From assembly GCA_052387115.1 (NCBI GenBank), contig JBQTJM010000201.1, forward strand, positions 1-20,096: 20,096 nucleotides of DNA, written 5' to 3'. Of this stretch, positions 7,870 through 15,208 are shown one piece after another. The notes under the pieces are model-generated. The model saw nothing but the letters and a program-made list of their open reading frames with translations, ran no database searches and had not been told where the DNA came from. The number at the start of each line of letters is the position of its first letter. Within the stretch, counting starts at the first letter, position 1. This stretch comes from JACCXJ01 sp052387115. GTDB lineage: Bacteria > Pseudomonadota > Gammaproteobacteria > JACCXJ01. The position numbers were made by a program, and so were the translations under genes.

Positions 7870-8571
7870 TCACGGTTTCAAGCACTCGTCTCCATGACAA
7901 GTGCTGATTCCGGAGCAATCATAAGGAGCTCCACGAGTGGGCCGGTTAAAGAAAAAAGTGAACCTGAACGGAAGCGTGCACCTTCGGGCGATCCAACTGC
8001 TATGCGGTTGGTCGGCTTTGGTGGAACACTCCCTGTCGGTTTCCGGGGAGCAATATAGATTGATCTCCACCGACGTCCTGCGGATTATAACCTCCTCTGG
8101 GGTCGACCTCGGACAAATGGTAGGATCGTCGAGAAAATGCGTGTCAGAGACGATGCCTTGGAATTGTAGATTCCTATCAATAACCTTGCTGTCGAGATTC
8201 TTGACCTCAGTAAAATCACTTGGCGCTATTGCTTTTTTTTCGGCAGTCAGGGTCACGGACTCGTCTGGCAGGCTAATGAATCTTACCCTTCCGTCTGCGC
8301 ACAATATTTCTACCCGATCGGGCTTTGCAACAACCTCACTTAACGGCAGGGAAGGTTGTGCAACAACTTCGCTTAACGGCAGGGAAACAAGAGAAGGGTT
8401 CGGGACCGGGGTAGGGTCCGGCACTTCCTCGTCCTCCCGACCACATTCAAGGCTGTGAAATATACATCGCCCCTTTACCACTATATAGTGCGCCTCGGCC
8501 TTGACCACCCCTAGCATCGCGATCAGGCCCATCATCATGACTGTCATTACTCTTTTAACTGTCTTGGACAT
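7870..8571 (-). CDS. Secreted cysteine-rich protein of unknown function
   Basis: This 233-residue protein has a clear signal peptide (residues 1-27, Met-rich hydrophobic core, likely cleavage after AEA). The mature part contains ten cysteines, an even number, and has no membrane helix, suggesting a disulfide-stabilised periplasmic or exported protein. Residues 63-84 are two copies of an 11-residue unit, SLPLSEVVAQP and SLPLSEVVAKP, after a Pro-rich linker. The ATG at 8571 is well supported by GGAGGT 6 bp upstream. A perfect 15-bp palindrome lies 30 bp upstream of the start. I do not recognise the family. It lies between the FecR-TPR-barrel gene and the c-di-GMP enzyme on the same strand. Confidence 0.75.
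   Translation of the reverse strand: MSKTVKRVMTVMMMGLIAMLGVVKAEAHYIVVKGRCIFHSLECGREDEEVPDPTPVPNPSLVSLPLSEVVAQPSLPLSEVVAKPDRVEILCADGRVRFISLPDESVTLTAEKKAIAPSDFTEVKNLDSKVIDRNLQFQGIVSDTHFLDDPTICPRSTPEEVIIRRTSVEINLYCSPETDRECSTKADQPHSSWIARRCTLPFRFTFFFNRPTRGAPYDCSGISTCHGDECLKP
8320..8385 (-). repeat. Tandem duplication of 33 bp inside the secreted protein gene
   Basis: Two direct copies of a 33-bp unit encode SLPLSEVVA-(Q/K)-P twice. They differ at only a few bases, so the duplication is fairly recent. It keeps the reading frame and may vary in copy number between strains. Confidence 0.8.
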
Positions 8572-8600
8572 AACTACCTCCGTTTGCGCGACATTGACAT

Positions 8601-8615
8601 AGCACGACTCGTGCT
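8601..8615. promoter_or_regulatory. Perfect 15-bp palindrome upstream of the secreted-protein gene
   Basis: AGCACGA-C-TCGTGCT has 7-bp arms with a single central base. It lies 30 bp before the ATG at 8571, where a repressor site or leader hairpin would act. No regulator can be assigned. Confidence 0.45.
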
Positions 8616-8844
8616 TCGTTATCAGCGCCCACGTGTCCTAACAGACAGTGCTTCCTCCTTAATCGGTTGTTGAGGATGTTCTCCGCACCTCTCTCTTTTT
8701 CCGCGGCCGTTCCCAGCCGGCACGCAGTCAGTAGCCCCCGGCCTTGGCCTGATCCCACCGGGTATCCCATCTCCGCCAGGTCCGCATCGCCCAACCCTCG
8801 CCTTGCGTTCGCGAGCCGCCGCTCGATGAAACGGAAGCTAAATG

Positions 8845-8866
8845 GCTCCACAACCCTACGTGGAGC
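8845..8866 (-). terminator. Candidate terminator of the FecR-TPR-barrel gene
   Basis: Arms GCTCCAC (8845-8851) and GTGGAGC (8860-8866) form a 7-bp stem with an 8-nt loop, about 80 bp past the barrel-gene stop. On the minus strand it is followed only by CATTTAG, so the T-run is weak. Confidence 0.3.
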
Positions 8867-8947
8867 GCCTTTATTGCCGAGACGGCCTCGCCGGGTCTCA
8901 GCACCAGTTTCACCAGCACTCCCCTCTACACACAGGACCCCTAATCC

Positions 8948-11900
8948 CTACGGGAACGCCAGCGTGATCCTTGCAAAGACGGCTCGGGTCGGCTGGATCG
9001 TCGGGTTGTCGAAATCGACCTCGAAGAAATTGAGCTCCTCGTCGAACAGATTCGCCGCTCCAATCGAGATGAAACCATACCGCTTCGGTAGACGGTACGA
9101 GATCGCCGCATCGACGGTCCAGAACTCATCGCTAGCGGAACGACTAGGAAGGGTGGGGTCAAGGAAGTCCTCGAACATGCCATCCTGTTCCCAGTACGTG
9201 GCCGTAAGCGCGGCGCTGAGGCCAGACGGGTGGAAGAACTTGATTCCCAGGGGTATACGTTGGGTGTCCAGATCCGTGGGTCCTACGAGCTCCCGTTCGA
9301 AGCGCTCGAAGATGTACTGCGCGCTGAGTGCCAGCCATCGATGTGGTGTCCAGAACACGTATGCACGGCCCAGATACTCGTTCCAGTCCCCGTCCCGGAT
9401 CACCGGATTGAAGGGATCCTCCACGTCCAGGAGGTTTGGAACCGTCAGATCCCGCTTGGAAAATTCCACACCTCCGAACAGGCTGCTCGTAAGCGTCTGA
9501 TCGATCGCCCCCCCATAACGCCAGGCCTCGGTCAGGTCGAAGTCATCGAAGAACTGGTTGAACCCAGCCACCTGGGTGGGCTCGAGCGTCTGGTCGGTGA
9601 TCAGCGTTCTCTTGAGGACCCTGAACGCTGCCACCCGAAGGGTGGTCCCCGCGAAGGGACTCCAGGTGATCCCGAATTTTGGGTTGATCGGGTTCTTATC
9701 GATATCCTCGTCGCCGCTCAGGGAGTCGAAGCTGAGCCCCAGCATGGCGGTCACGTCCTTTGGAAGGTTCACGTAGGCGTAGGCGTATGCGTTGAAGTGT
9801 TCGAGATCCGTGTCGGTCACCGACTGGATCTCGATCGGGTCGGATCCGGGAAACCCGAACGTAATGTCCAACTCGCTGTCGACACCGACGTATCCGGCCC
9901 CGGTCTGCAGATTTAGGTACCGCGATCGAAACAGGTGCTGGAGCTCGACGCTAAAAGCAGTTTCCGGAATCTTGACGTCGATGAAGTCCCCAGACTCAGG
10001 AAAGTCATCGGTCCTAAGACGATCATCTTCATCTTTATAAATAAATGAGCCAAGGAAAACGGAATCCGGCGAAAAGGCGTGCCGTCCGCCCAGGCGGATG
10101 GAGCTACTCTCCATTTCGTCTGTCAGGCCAGGGAACATGTCTTCCGCGAAGAATCGCTGTTGAATATCACCGTGTTCGGAGTCTCTGTATCGATACTCAG
10201 CTTGAATGCTGGTCTTGGGAGAGATTTCCCGCTGTACAAGGACATTCGCGATTTCATCCCGCTGGTCGGCGTTTTCTCGAAACCCGTCGGTGCTAAAGTG
10301 GAATCCACCGACGCTGAAGGATGTCTTTTGGTAGATGCCCGAGACGACCCCTTCTCCACTATAGGTGCTATTCTCCCCGACCAGGCCGCTCGTCTGTAAT
10401 GTGAGCCCATTTCTATTGAAAAGGGGGTTAAACTCATTGAAGGACAGCGCCCCTGGACCTCCGCCGCTGATGAGGAACAGGTTGCTCTCGGCCAGGCGGG
10501 GCTGAATGGGCGTCGTGTTGAGAGGCTGAAGCAACTGCGACTGGAGCAGCTCGCTGACCCTCGCGATCTCGTGTCGCGGTAAGGCAGAATAGGAATCGGC
10601 CAGAAACCGGTGGGCAGAATAGTTGGTCGGATCGGTGTTGACGGACTTCCAGCCCTCGACCAAGGCCAATTGCTGGAAACCCAGATCGGTGTAGACGCGG
10701 GCCAGGCTCGCGCTGCGCGCCGCCAGGTCCGAATCGAGCGACAGACGTGACCGGTAGACTACACGGTTGTCGTTCAATTCAATGGCTTTTTGCATGTCCT
10801 GCAAGGCCTCGACCGGCCGGTTCGTCGTCTGTTTCGCGATGGCATCGTAGAACCATGGGGTGGGATCCTTGGGGTCTAGTCCCTCAGCAATAATATACTG
10901 GTGCTCATCCAACGGTATGCGTTTCTCTTCATAGTAGGCCTTGCCCAGATAGCTCCGGACGATGGAGCTATTCGGATCCAAGCTCGCGGCAACCTCGATC
11001 TCGCGTCGTCCCGCATCCAGATCGCCCTCCCGGATCTTGGCCAGCCCCAGACCGAGCCTCGGGAGGGGATCCGCTTGGTCAAACGCGATCGCTTTGTCAA
11101 AGGCCTCCTTGGCCTGGGTCGTCTTGACCTCGGTCAGGTAGGCGAAACCCAGCACCGTCTGTGTCCGCGAGAGATCCGGCTCCAGAACCACCGCCTTCTG
11201 TGCCGCTTTGAGGGCTTGCTCCAGACGACCGAATGACGACCAGAGCTCTGCCAACCGTGCCCACGCCAGGGCATTTTTTGGCTCCAGCTGCACCGCTTTT
11301 TCCAGACTCGCACGCGCGGCTTCGAGGTCGAACCTGGCCTGCTGGGCATAGGACAGGGCGATCAATGCGGTGGCGGAGCCGGGAGCCGCCTCGACGGCGT
11401 GCTGTGCGGCGTTGAGCGCTTGGTCTTTTTCATTCTGCGCCATAGCGATGATCGATTGCAGCGCCAAGGCATTGCCGTCGTTCGGGGCCAACGATAGCGC
11501 CCGCTTGATATCTGCATCGGCCTCATCCACCCGGCCCACGGCCAAAAGAAGCGAAGCGCGATAGACGAAAAAGCGCGGGTCGCGGACCGTGTCGGGAACG
11601 GTCGCGATGCCCTCGAACGCCTGCCGCCGGTCCCCTCGCAGGTAGAGCTCCATGGATCGTCGAACCATCCCTTGCCAGCCCGGGCCGGGCGGAAACTCAT
11701 CAGGGCGAAGATAGAGTACGGGTGGATAATAAAGCGCCCACTGGACGGCATCCCGCGGGCGGACCACGATGTGGGACACAGGTGCTTTTCCGGCTTCCGC
11801 AGTGGCGGCCTGACCTGAGGCAACCATGAGCCGCCCCTGATCGTTTGAAATCAGCACGCGGCCTTCTAAAACGATGAGCAGCGAACGATCATCGTCCGCT

Positions 11901-12331
11901 TGGACATAAAACTCCGTGCCGTCGATATCCCCTTTGAGGTGGGGTGTGGTAACCTTGAGCAGCCACGGTTGGCGGCTGAAAGATTGCAGTGCGCCGCTCA
12001 CCAGGTCGAGCCAGGACCGCTCGTCGGTCTTGCCGCTGATATTCACCAGGCGTATGCTGGTATTTTGGTCGATGCGCAACACGGCGTTGTTGATCAACTG
12101 GATGGCAACGCGACTGCGGTCTCCCACACGGATCGCGTCGCCTTCGCATAGGAGTTGATCCAGTTCAGCAGTGCGCCAATATACTCCTCCCCTTTGAACA
12201 TCGGCCTCGCCGTCGATGCTCGCGAACCTTCCCGCCGGTTCCTGACAGAGGTCCTGTGCGTGGACACCGGAGGTGAGCACCCAGCAAGCGGCGGCAAACA
12301 AGGCGGGACAGCCAAAGCACCGCAACCGCAT
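8948..12331 (-). CDS. FecR-TPR-outer-membrane beta-barrel fusion protein
   Basis: This 1127-residue protein has a signal peptide (1-25, cleavage near VHA-QDL). Residues about 40-200 form a FecR-like domain (GEADVQRGGVYWRTA, LRIDQNTSIRLV, ATPHLKG-like TTPHLKGDIDGTEFYV). Residues about 230-570 are repeated TPR helices such as DEADADIKRALSLAPNDGNA. Residues about 640-1127 alternate polar and hydrophobic residues like a beta-barrel and end in ARITLAFP, with the penultimate Phe typical of outer-membrane insertion signals. No TonB box or plug domain is evident. Periplasmic FecR normally signals from outer-membrane receptors to sigma factors; here the domain is fused to the barrel and no sigma factor is nearby. 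ATG 12331 has GAGG 7 bp upstream. The function may be envelope sensing, anchoring or export, and is unknown. Confidence 0.85.
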   Translation of the reverse strand: MRLRCFGCPALFAAACWVLTSGVHAQDLCQEPAGRFASIDGEADVQRGGVYWRTAELDQLLCEGDAIRVGDRSRVAIQLINNAVLRIDQNTSIRLVNISGKTDERSWLDLVSGALQSFSRQPWLLKVTTPHLKGDIDGTEFYVQADDDRSLLIVLEGRVLISNDQGRLMVASGQAATAEAGKAPVSHIVVRPRDAVQWALYYPPVLYLRPDEFPPGPGWQGMVRRSMELYLRGDRRQAFEGIATVPDTVRDPRFFVYRASLLLAVGRVDEADADIKRALSLAPNDGNALALQSIIAMAQNEKDQALNAAQHAVEAAPGSATALIALSYAQQARFDLEAARASLEKAVQLEPKNALAWARLAELWSSFGRLEQALKAAQKAVVLEPDLSRTQTVLGFAYLTEVKTTQAKEAFDKAIAFDQADPLPRLGLGLAKIREGDLDAGRREIEVAASLDPNSSIVRSYLGKAYYEEKRIPLDEHQYIIAEGLDPKDPTPWFYDAIAKQTTNRPVEALQDMQKAIELNDNRVVYRSRLSLDSDLAARSASLARVYTDLGFQQLALVEGWKSVNTDPTNYSAHRFLADSYSALPRHEIARVSELLQSQLLQPLNTTPIQPRLAESNLFLISGGGPGALSFNEFNPLFNRNGLTLQTSGLVGENSTYSGEGVVSGIYQKTSFSVGGFHFSTDGFRENADQRDEIANVLVQREISPKTSIQAEYRYRDSEHGDIQQRFFAEDMFPGLTDEMESSSIRLGGRHAFSPDSVFLGSFIYKDEDDRLRTDDFPESGDFIDVKIPETAFSVELQHLFRSRYLNLQTGAGYVGVDSELDITFGFPGSDPIEIQSVTDTDLEHFNAYAYAYVNLPKDVTAMLGLSFDSLSGDEDIDKNPINPKFGITWSPFAGTTLRVAAFRVLKRTLITDQTLEPTQVAGFNQFFDDFDLTEAWRYGGAIDQTLTSSLFGGVEFSKRDLTVPNLLDVEDPFNPVIRDGDWNEYLGRAYVFWTPHRWLALSAQYIFERFERELVGPTDLDTQRIPLGIKFFHPSGLSAALTATYWEQDGMFEDFLDPTLPSRSASDEFWTVDAAISYRLPKRYGFISIGAANLFDEELNFFEVDFDNPTIQPTRAVFARITLAFP

Positions 12332-12363
12332 GTGTTTGCCTCGAGAAGATCGAGCCCAAAGGC

Positions 12364-12582
12364 CTAGCCCGCTCTAATAATGGACCAGATCCCGGTGGAT
12401 TGATAGGTCACTTGTCCCCCCGAAACGAGGCGGCGGTCGTACCGAACCGCGACCTCGCCACCCTGCCAGGCGGTAACTCGGCCCGATACGCCAGAGACGC
12501 TCTGCTCGATCAGGGCTCCGGACTTGTCTGCCCACAAGGCCTCCACCGAGATCCGCTCGATCGCCATGTCAGCGACATCCAT
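12364..12582 (-). CDS. Possible 72-residue protein between the hydrolase and barrel genes
   Basis: The frame starts with ATG 12582, overlapping the last 14 bp of the hydrolase gene, with a G-rich GGGGG 8 bp upstream. It ends 32 bp before the FecR-TPR-barrel start. The sequence (IERISVEALWADKSGALIEQ...GEVAVRYDRRLVSGGQVTY) looks like alternating beta strands and has no signal peptide. The overlap suggests translational coupling. No family is recognised. It could be a chance frame, but its position and protein-like composition favour a real gene. Confidence 0.45.
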   Translation of the reverse strand: MDVADMAIERISVEALWADKSGALIEQSVSGVSGRVTAWQGGEVAVRYDRRLVSGGQVTYQSTGIWSIIRAG

Positions 12583-13276
12583 TGCAGGTGCCCCCGCGCC
12601 TGAAACGCCCCTGCCGCAGGAAATAGATCACCTGATCGGCCACCTCCCGCGAAAACAGGCTTCCGAAATGGGAGACCGGCAGGATGATCCGATCGGCCGC
12701 GGCGCACAGCTCAGTCTCCGCTGCGGCCACGGTGCCGTCATGGGGACGGTCGAGCCGCGCGAGGAAGCGGCCGAGGCCGATACCCCGGCTGCCGGCGATG
12801 ACGCCCAGCGCCCGCTGGTCAGGCCAGGCCGGTGCATCTCCGAGGAGCCCCTGCTCGACGCTCTGGCCCAAGAGGCGCCGGCCGAGTGGGTTGTTTGCAA
12901 GCGCGCGGGCGGCGCGGCTGCCCTGGTGGGGCGTCGCGAGGGTCACCACACGGCCCGGCGGATGGCCGCCCGGCGGGAGGTCCGCATGGCCGCGAAGGAA
13001 GTGCCGCAGGACCAGACCACCGAGGCTGTGCGCGACGTAGTGAACGACCGGCGCCTCGATGCCGGCCACGAAATCGCCGAGGAGCCGCGCGGCAACGGCC
13101 GGGCTCACGCGCACGCTCGGATACGAGAACTGACGAGTTGAGAAGCCCGCAACCGCGAGCTGGCGGCGCAGGAGCGCCATCTCCCAGCCGCTCATAAAGA
13201 GCCCGTGGATCAGGACCACGGCCTCTTCGGCCTCACCAAAGGGGATCCAGTGCCTCCGGGCCCGTAGCTCAACCAA
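12569..13276 (-). CDS. Alpha/beta-hydrolase, lipase- or esterase-like
   Basis: This 235-residue protein has a complete catalytic triad: nucleophile S84 in AHSLGG, D180 in PHDGTV and H203 in VSHFGSLFS. The oxyanion-hole strand is VVLIHGLFMSG (20-30). The PHQGS motif at 116-120 (ATPHQGSRAARALA) is typical of EstA/PGAP1-like lipases. No signal peptide is visible, so it is probably cytoplasmic, hydrolysing an ester or acyl substrate that cannot be named. The start is a TTG at 13276 with a weak ribosome-binding site; the first ATG (residue 28) would remove the oxyanion-hole strand and is rejected. It overlaps the 72-residue frame downstream. Confidence 0.85.
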   Translation of the reverse strand: MVELRARRHWIPFGEAEEAVVLIHGLFMSGWEMALLRRQLAVAGFSTRQFSYPSVRVSPAVAARLLGDFVAGIEAPVVHYVAHSLGGLVLRHFLRGHADLPPGGHPPGRVVTLATPHQGSRAARALANNPLGRRLLGQSVEQGLLGDAPAWPDQRALGVIAGSRGIGLGRFLARLDRPHDGTVAAAETELCAAADRIILPVSHFGSLFSREVADQVIYFLRQGRFRRGGTCNGCR

Positions 13277-13348
13277 AAAAAATCTCGGGAGCAGGCTCAG
13301 AGATGGCCAAATATCCCTGGCGAGGTCAGAAAGGGATCGGCCCTATGG

Positions 13349-13368
13349 ATGCCCGCGTGCGCGGGCAT
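13349..13368. repeat. REP-like hairpin downstream of nadA
   Basis: Arms ATGCCCGCG (13349-13357) and CGCGGGCAT (13360-13368) are perfect 9-bp complements with a 2-nt loop. This type of GCCCGCG...CGCGGGC palindrome is common as a dispersed intergenic repeat in proteobacteria. It lies 20 bp past the nadA stop and could stabilise or end the transcript. No T-run is present. Confidence 0.55.
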
Positions 13369-13387
13369 GCCGAGATCTTCGATAAGC

Positions 13388-14446
13388 TCACGCGTCGTTG
13401 GCGCCGCGGATGACGGTGCCGCGTCCCGCGGCGAAATCCAGCAGGCGCTCGATGGGGCGCCGCGCGCGCCGCCCGGTCTCGGGATCCACGCGCACCTCGT
13501 TGGCGCCGGAGCGCAGGCTCGCCGCCACCTTCCTGAGCCCGTTCATTGCCATCCACGGACAGTGGCCGCAGCTCCGGCAAGTCGCCCCGTCTCCCGATGT
13601 CGGGGCCTCGATGAGGGTCTTGCCGGGCGCCGCCTGCTGCATCTTGTAGAAGATCCCGCGGTCGGTCGCGACGATGAGCTTCTCGACCGGGAGATCGCGC
13701 GCGGCCTTGATCAAGGCCGTGGTCGAGCCCACCACATCGGCCTGGGCTACGACCCCGGCCGGTGCTTCGGGATGCACCAGCACCTTGGCGTCGGGATGCG
13801 CCCGGCGCAGCGCATCGAGCTCGCGCGCCTTGAACTCTTCGTGGACGATACAGGCGCCGTCCCAGAGCATCATGTCCGCCCCGGTCCTCTCCCGTACATA
13901 GGCGCCCAGGTACTTGTCGGGGGCCCACAGGATCTTCTCTCCGCGGTCCCTAAGGTAGGCCACGACTTCTAGCGCGCTCGACGACGTCACGACCCAGTCC
14001 GATCGCGCCTTGACCGCCGCGCTGGTGTTGGCGTAGACCACCACGGTGCGGTCGGGGTGGGCATCGCAGAAGGCCGCGAACGCCAGCGGCGGACACCCGA
14101 GGTCCAGCGAGCACTCGGCTTCCAGGTCCGGCATCAGGACGCGCTTCTCGGGGTTCAATATCTTCGCGGTCTCGCCCATGAACCGGACCCCCGCGACCAG
14201 GAGCGTCGAGGCCGGATGCTCGTGTCCGAAGCGCGCCATGTCCAGCGAGTCGGAGACATGGCCGCCGGTATCGTCGCAGAGCCGCTGGACCTCCGGATCG
14301 GTGTAGTAGTGCGCAACCATGACGGCGTCCCGGGCGCGGAGCAGGTCCTTGATCTCGGCCCGGAGCGCATCGCGCTCATCGTCGGAGAGTCGTTCGACGA
14401 TGGTCGGAGGGACCACCGGAAGGGGATTGGATCGGAGGGCTAGCAT
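13388..14446 (-). CDS. nadA: Quinolinate synthase
   Basis: This 352-residue cytoplasmic enzyme condenses iminoaspartate (from NadB) with dihydroxyacetone phosphate to make quinolinate, the first ring intermediate of de novo NAD synthesis. The three [4Fe-4S] ligands are visible: C112 (LEAECSLDLG), C199 (WDGACIVHEEF) and C296 (TCRSCGHCPWMAMN), spaced as in E. coli (113, 200, 297). Other family stretches are VAHYYTDPEVQ, VRFMGETAKILNP and HPEAPAGVVAQAD. Length is normal. ATG 14446 has GAGG 7 bp upstream. It follows the NrtR-like regulator gene by 33 bp on the same strand, so it is probably cotranscribed and regulated by it. nadB and nadC are not in this window. Confidence 0.95.
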   Translation of the reverse strand: MLALRSNPLPVVPPTIVERLSDDERDALRAEIKDLLRARDAVMVAHYYTDPEVQRLCDDTGGHVSDSLDMARFGHEHPASTLLVAGVRFMGETAKILNPEKRVLMPDLEAECSLDLGCPPLAFAAFCDAHPDRTVVVYANTSAAVKARSDWVVTSSSALEVVAYLRDRGEKILWAPDKYLGAYVRERTGADMMLWDGACIVHEEFKARELDALRRAHPDAKVLVHPEAPAGVVAQADVVGSTTALIKAARDLPVEKLIVATDRGIFYKMQQAAPGKTLIEAPTSGDGATCRSCGHCPWMAMNGLRKVAASLRSGANEVRVDPETGRRARRPIERLLDFAAGRGTVIRGANDA

Positions 14447-14479
14447 GTGCGAACCTCGACAGCTACTACGACAGTTTGA

Positions 14480-15148
14480 TCAGCGAAAGAGCTCCACCGT
14501 GCCGGGGCTGCGGGCCCGGTACAGGCGGGCGGGCCGGCGCCGGGCGCCCGACTGCCATTCGGCCGACGCCTCGATGCAGCCCGTGGCCTGGATGTGCTTG
14601 CGGAAGTTGCGCTTATCCAGCGTCCTGCCGAGCACCATCTCGTAGACCGACTGGAGCTCGGTCAGGGTAAACTTCTCCGGCATGAGCCGCAACGCGATGG
14701 ACGAGTAGCCGAGCTTGGCGGAAAGGCGGGTGTGGGCCAGGCGCAGGATCGCGCCGTGGTCGAAGGCGAGCGCCGGCGGGTCCTGGACCGGAAACCATCC
14801 AACCGCCTCGGCGTCGGACGCCGCCCTGGGCACGGCCGCCTCATAAGCTACGAGACCGAAGTACACGACCGAGATGACCCGTTCGCGCGGATCACGCCCC
14901 GGCGTGCCCACCGTGCACAGTTGCTCGATGTACATGCCGATGAGCCCGGTCTCTTCGGCGAGCTCGCGGCGGGCGCAGGCTTCGATGTCCTCGTCGATGT
15001 CGATGAAGCCGCCCGGCAGGGCCCAGTGCCCGCGATAAGGGTCCTGCGCGCGCCGAATGAGCAGCACCAGCAGGCGCTCGTCCTCGATCGTGAATAGCAC
15101 CACGTCGGTCGTCACCGCGGGGTGTGGATAGTGGTAAGTGAACGGCAT
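14480..15148 (-). CDS. nrtR: NrtR-type Nudix-domain transcriptional regulator of NAD metabolism
   Basis: This 222-residue protein has an N-terminal Nudix domain and a C-terminal winged-helix region. The Nudix box is intact: G47-x5-E53-x7-R61-E62-L-A-E65-E66-T-G68. The C-terminal MPEKFTLTELQSVYEMVLG, then LDKRNFRKHI and the wing RRPARLYR, are characteristic of NrtR. NrtR uses its Nudix domain to sense ADP-ribose and represses NAD synthesis and salvage genes; its neighbour nadA fits that role. A GTG at 15175 would extend the protein, but it overlaps the -10 box, so ATG 15148 with GGGG 7 bp upstream is chosen. With a complete Nudix box it may keep hydrolase activity; a plain ADP-ribose pyrophosphatase is the alternative, made less likely by the winged helix. 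Confidence 0.88.
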   Translation of the reverse strand: MPFTYHYPHPAVTTDVVLFTIEDERLLVLLIRRAQDPYRGHWALPGGFIDIDEDIEACARRELAEETGLIGMYIEQLCTVGTPGRDPRERVISVVYFGLVAYEAAVPRAASDAEAVGWFPVQDPPALAFDHGAILRLAHTRLSAKLGYSSIALRLMPEKFTLTELQSVYEMVLGRTLDKRNFRKHIQATGCIEASAEWQSGARRRPARLYRARSPGTVELFR

Positions 15149-15172
15149 GCTCGGGCCCCGCAACAGGGCGAG

Positions 15173-15202
15173 CACTATAGTGTATTGGCTACACTCTTAC
15201 AA
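15173..15202 (-). promoter_or_regulatory. Promoter of nrtR-nadA with overlapping palindromic operator
   Basis: On the minus strand a -35 TTGTAA (15202-15197) and a -10 TATAGT (15179-15174) are exactly 17 bp apart. The perfect 10-bp palindrome CACTATAGTG (15173-15182) covers the -10. This is a good position for a repressor to block initiation. Binding by NrtR is inferred from the adjacent gene. Confidence 0.6.
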
Positions 15203-15208
15203 GGAACC

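Larger units (their letters stand above)
8572..8947. other. Intergenic region between the FecR-TPR-barrel and secreted-protein genes
   Basis: These 376 bp contain the 15-bp palindrome near the secreted-protein start (8601-8615) and a hairpin downstream of the barrel gene (8845-8866). A minus-strand frame crosses 8555-8851 but overlaps the secreted-protein start and lacks a ribosome-binding site or recognisable features. I see no gene here. Confidence 0.5.

Noticed and set aside
8555..8851. Minus-strand frame of 98 codons in the intergenic region
   Set aside because: No ribosome-binding site, overlaps the start of the secreted-protein gene, and composition is not protein-like.
15149..15175. 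GTG start giving NrtR nine extra residues
   Set aside because: The GTG overlaps the -10 box of the best promoter, while ATG 15148 has a ribosome-binding site.
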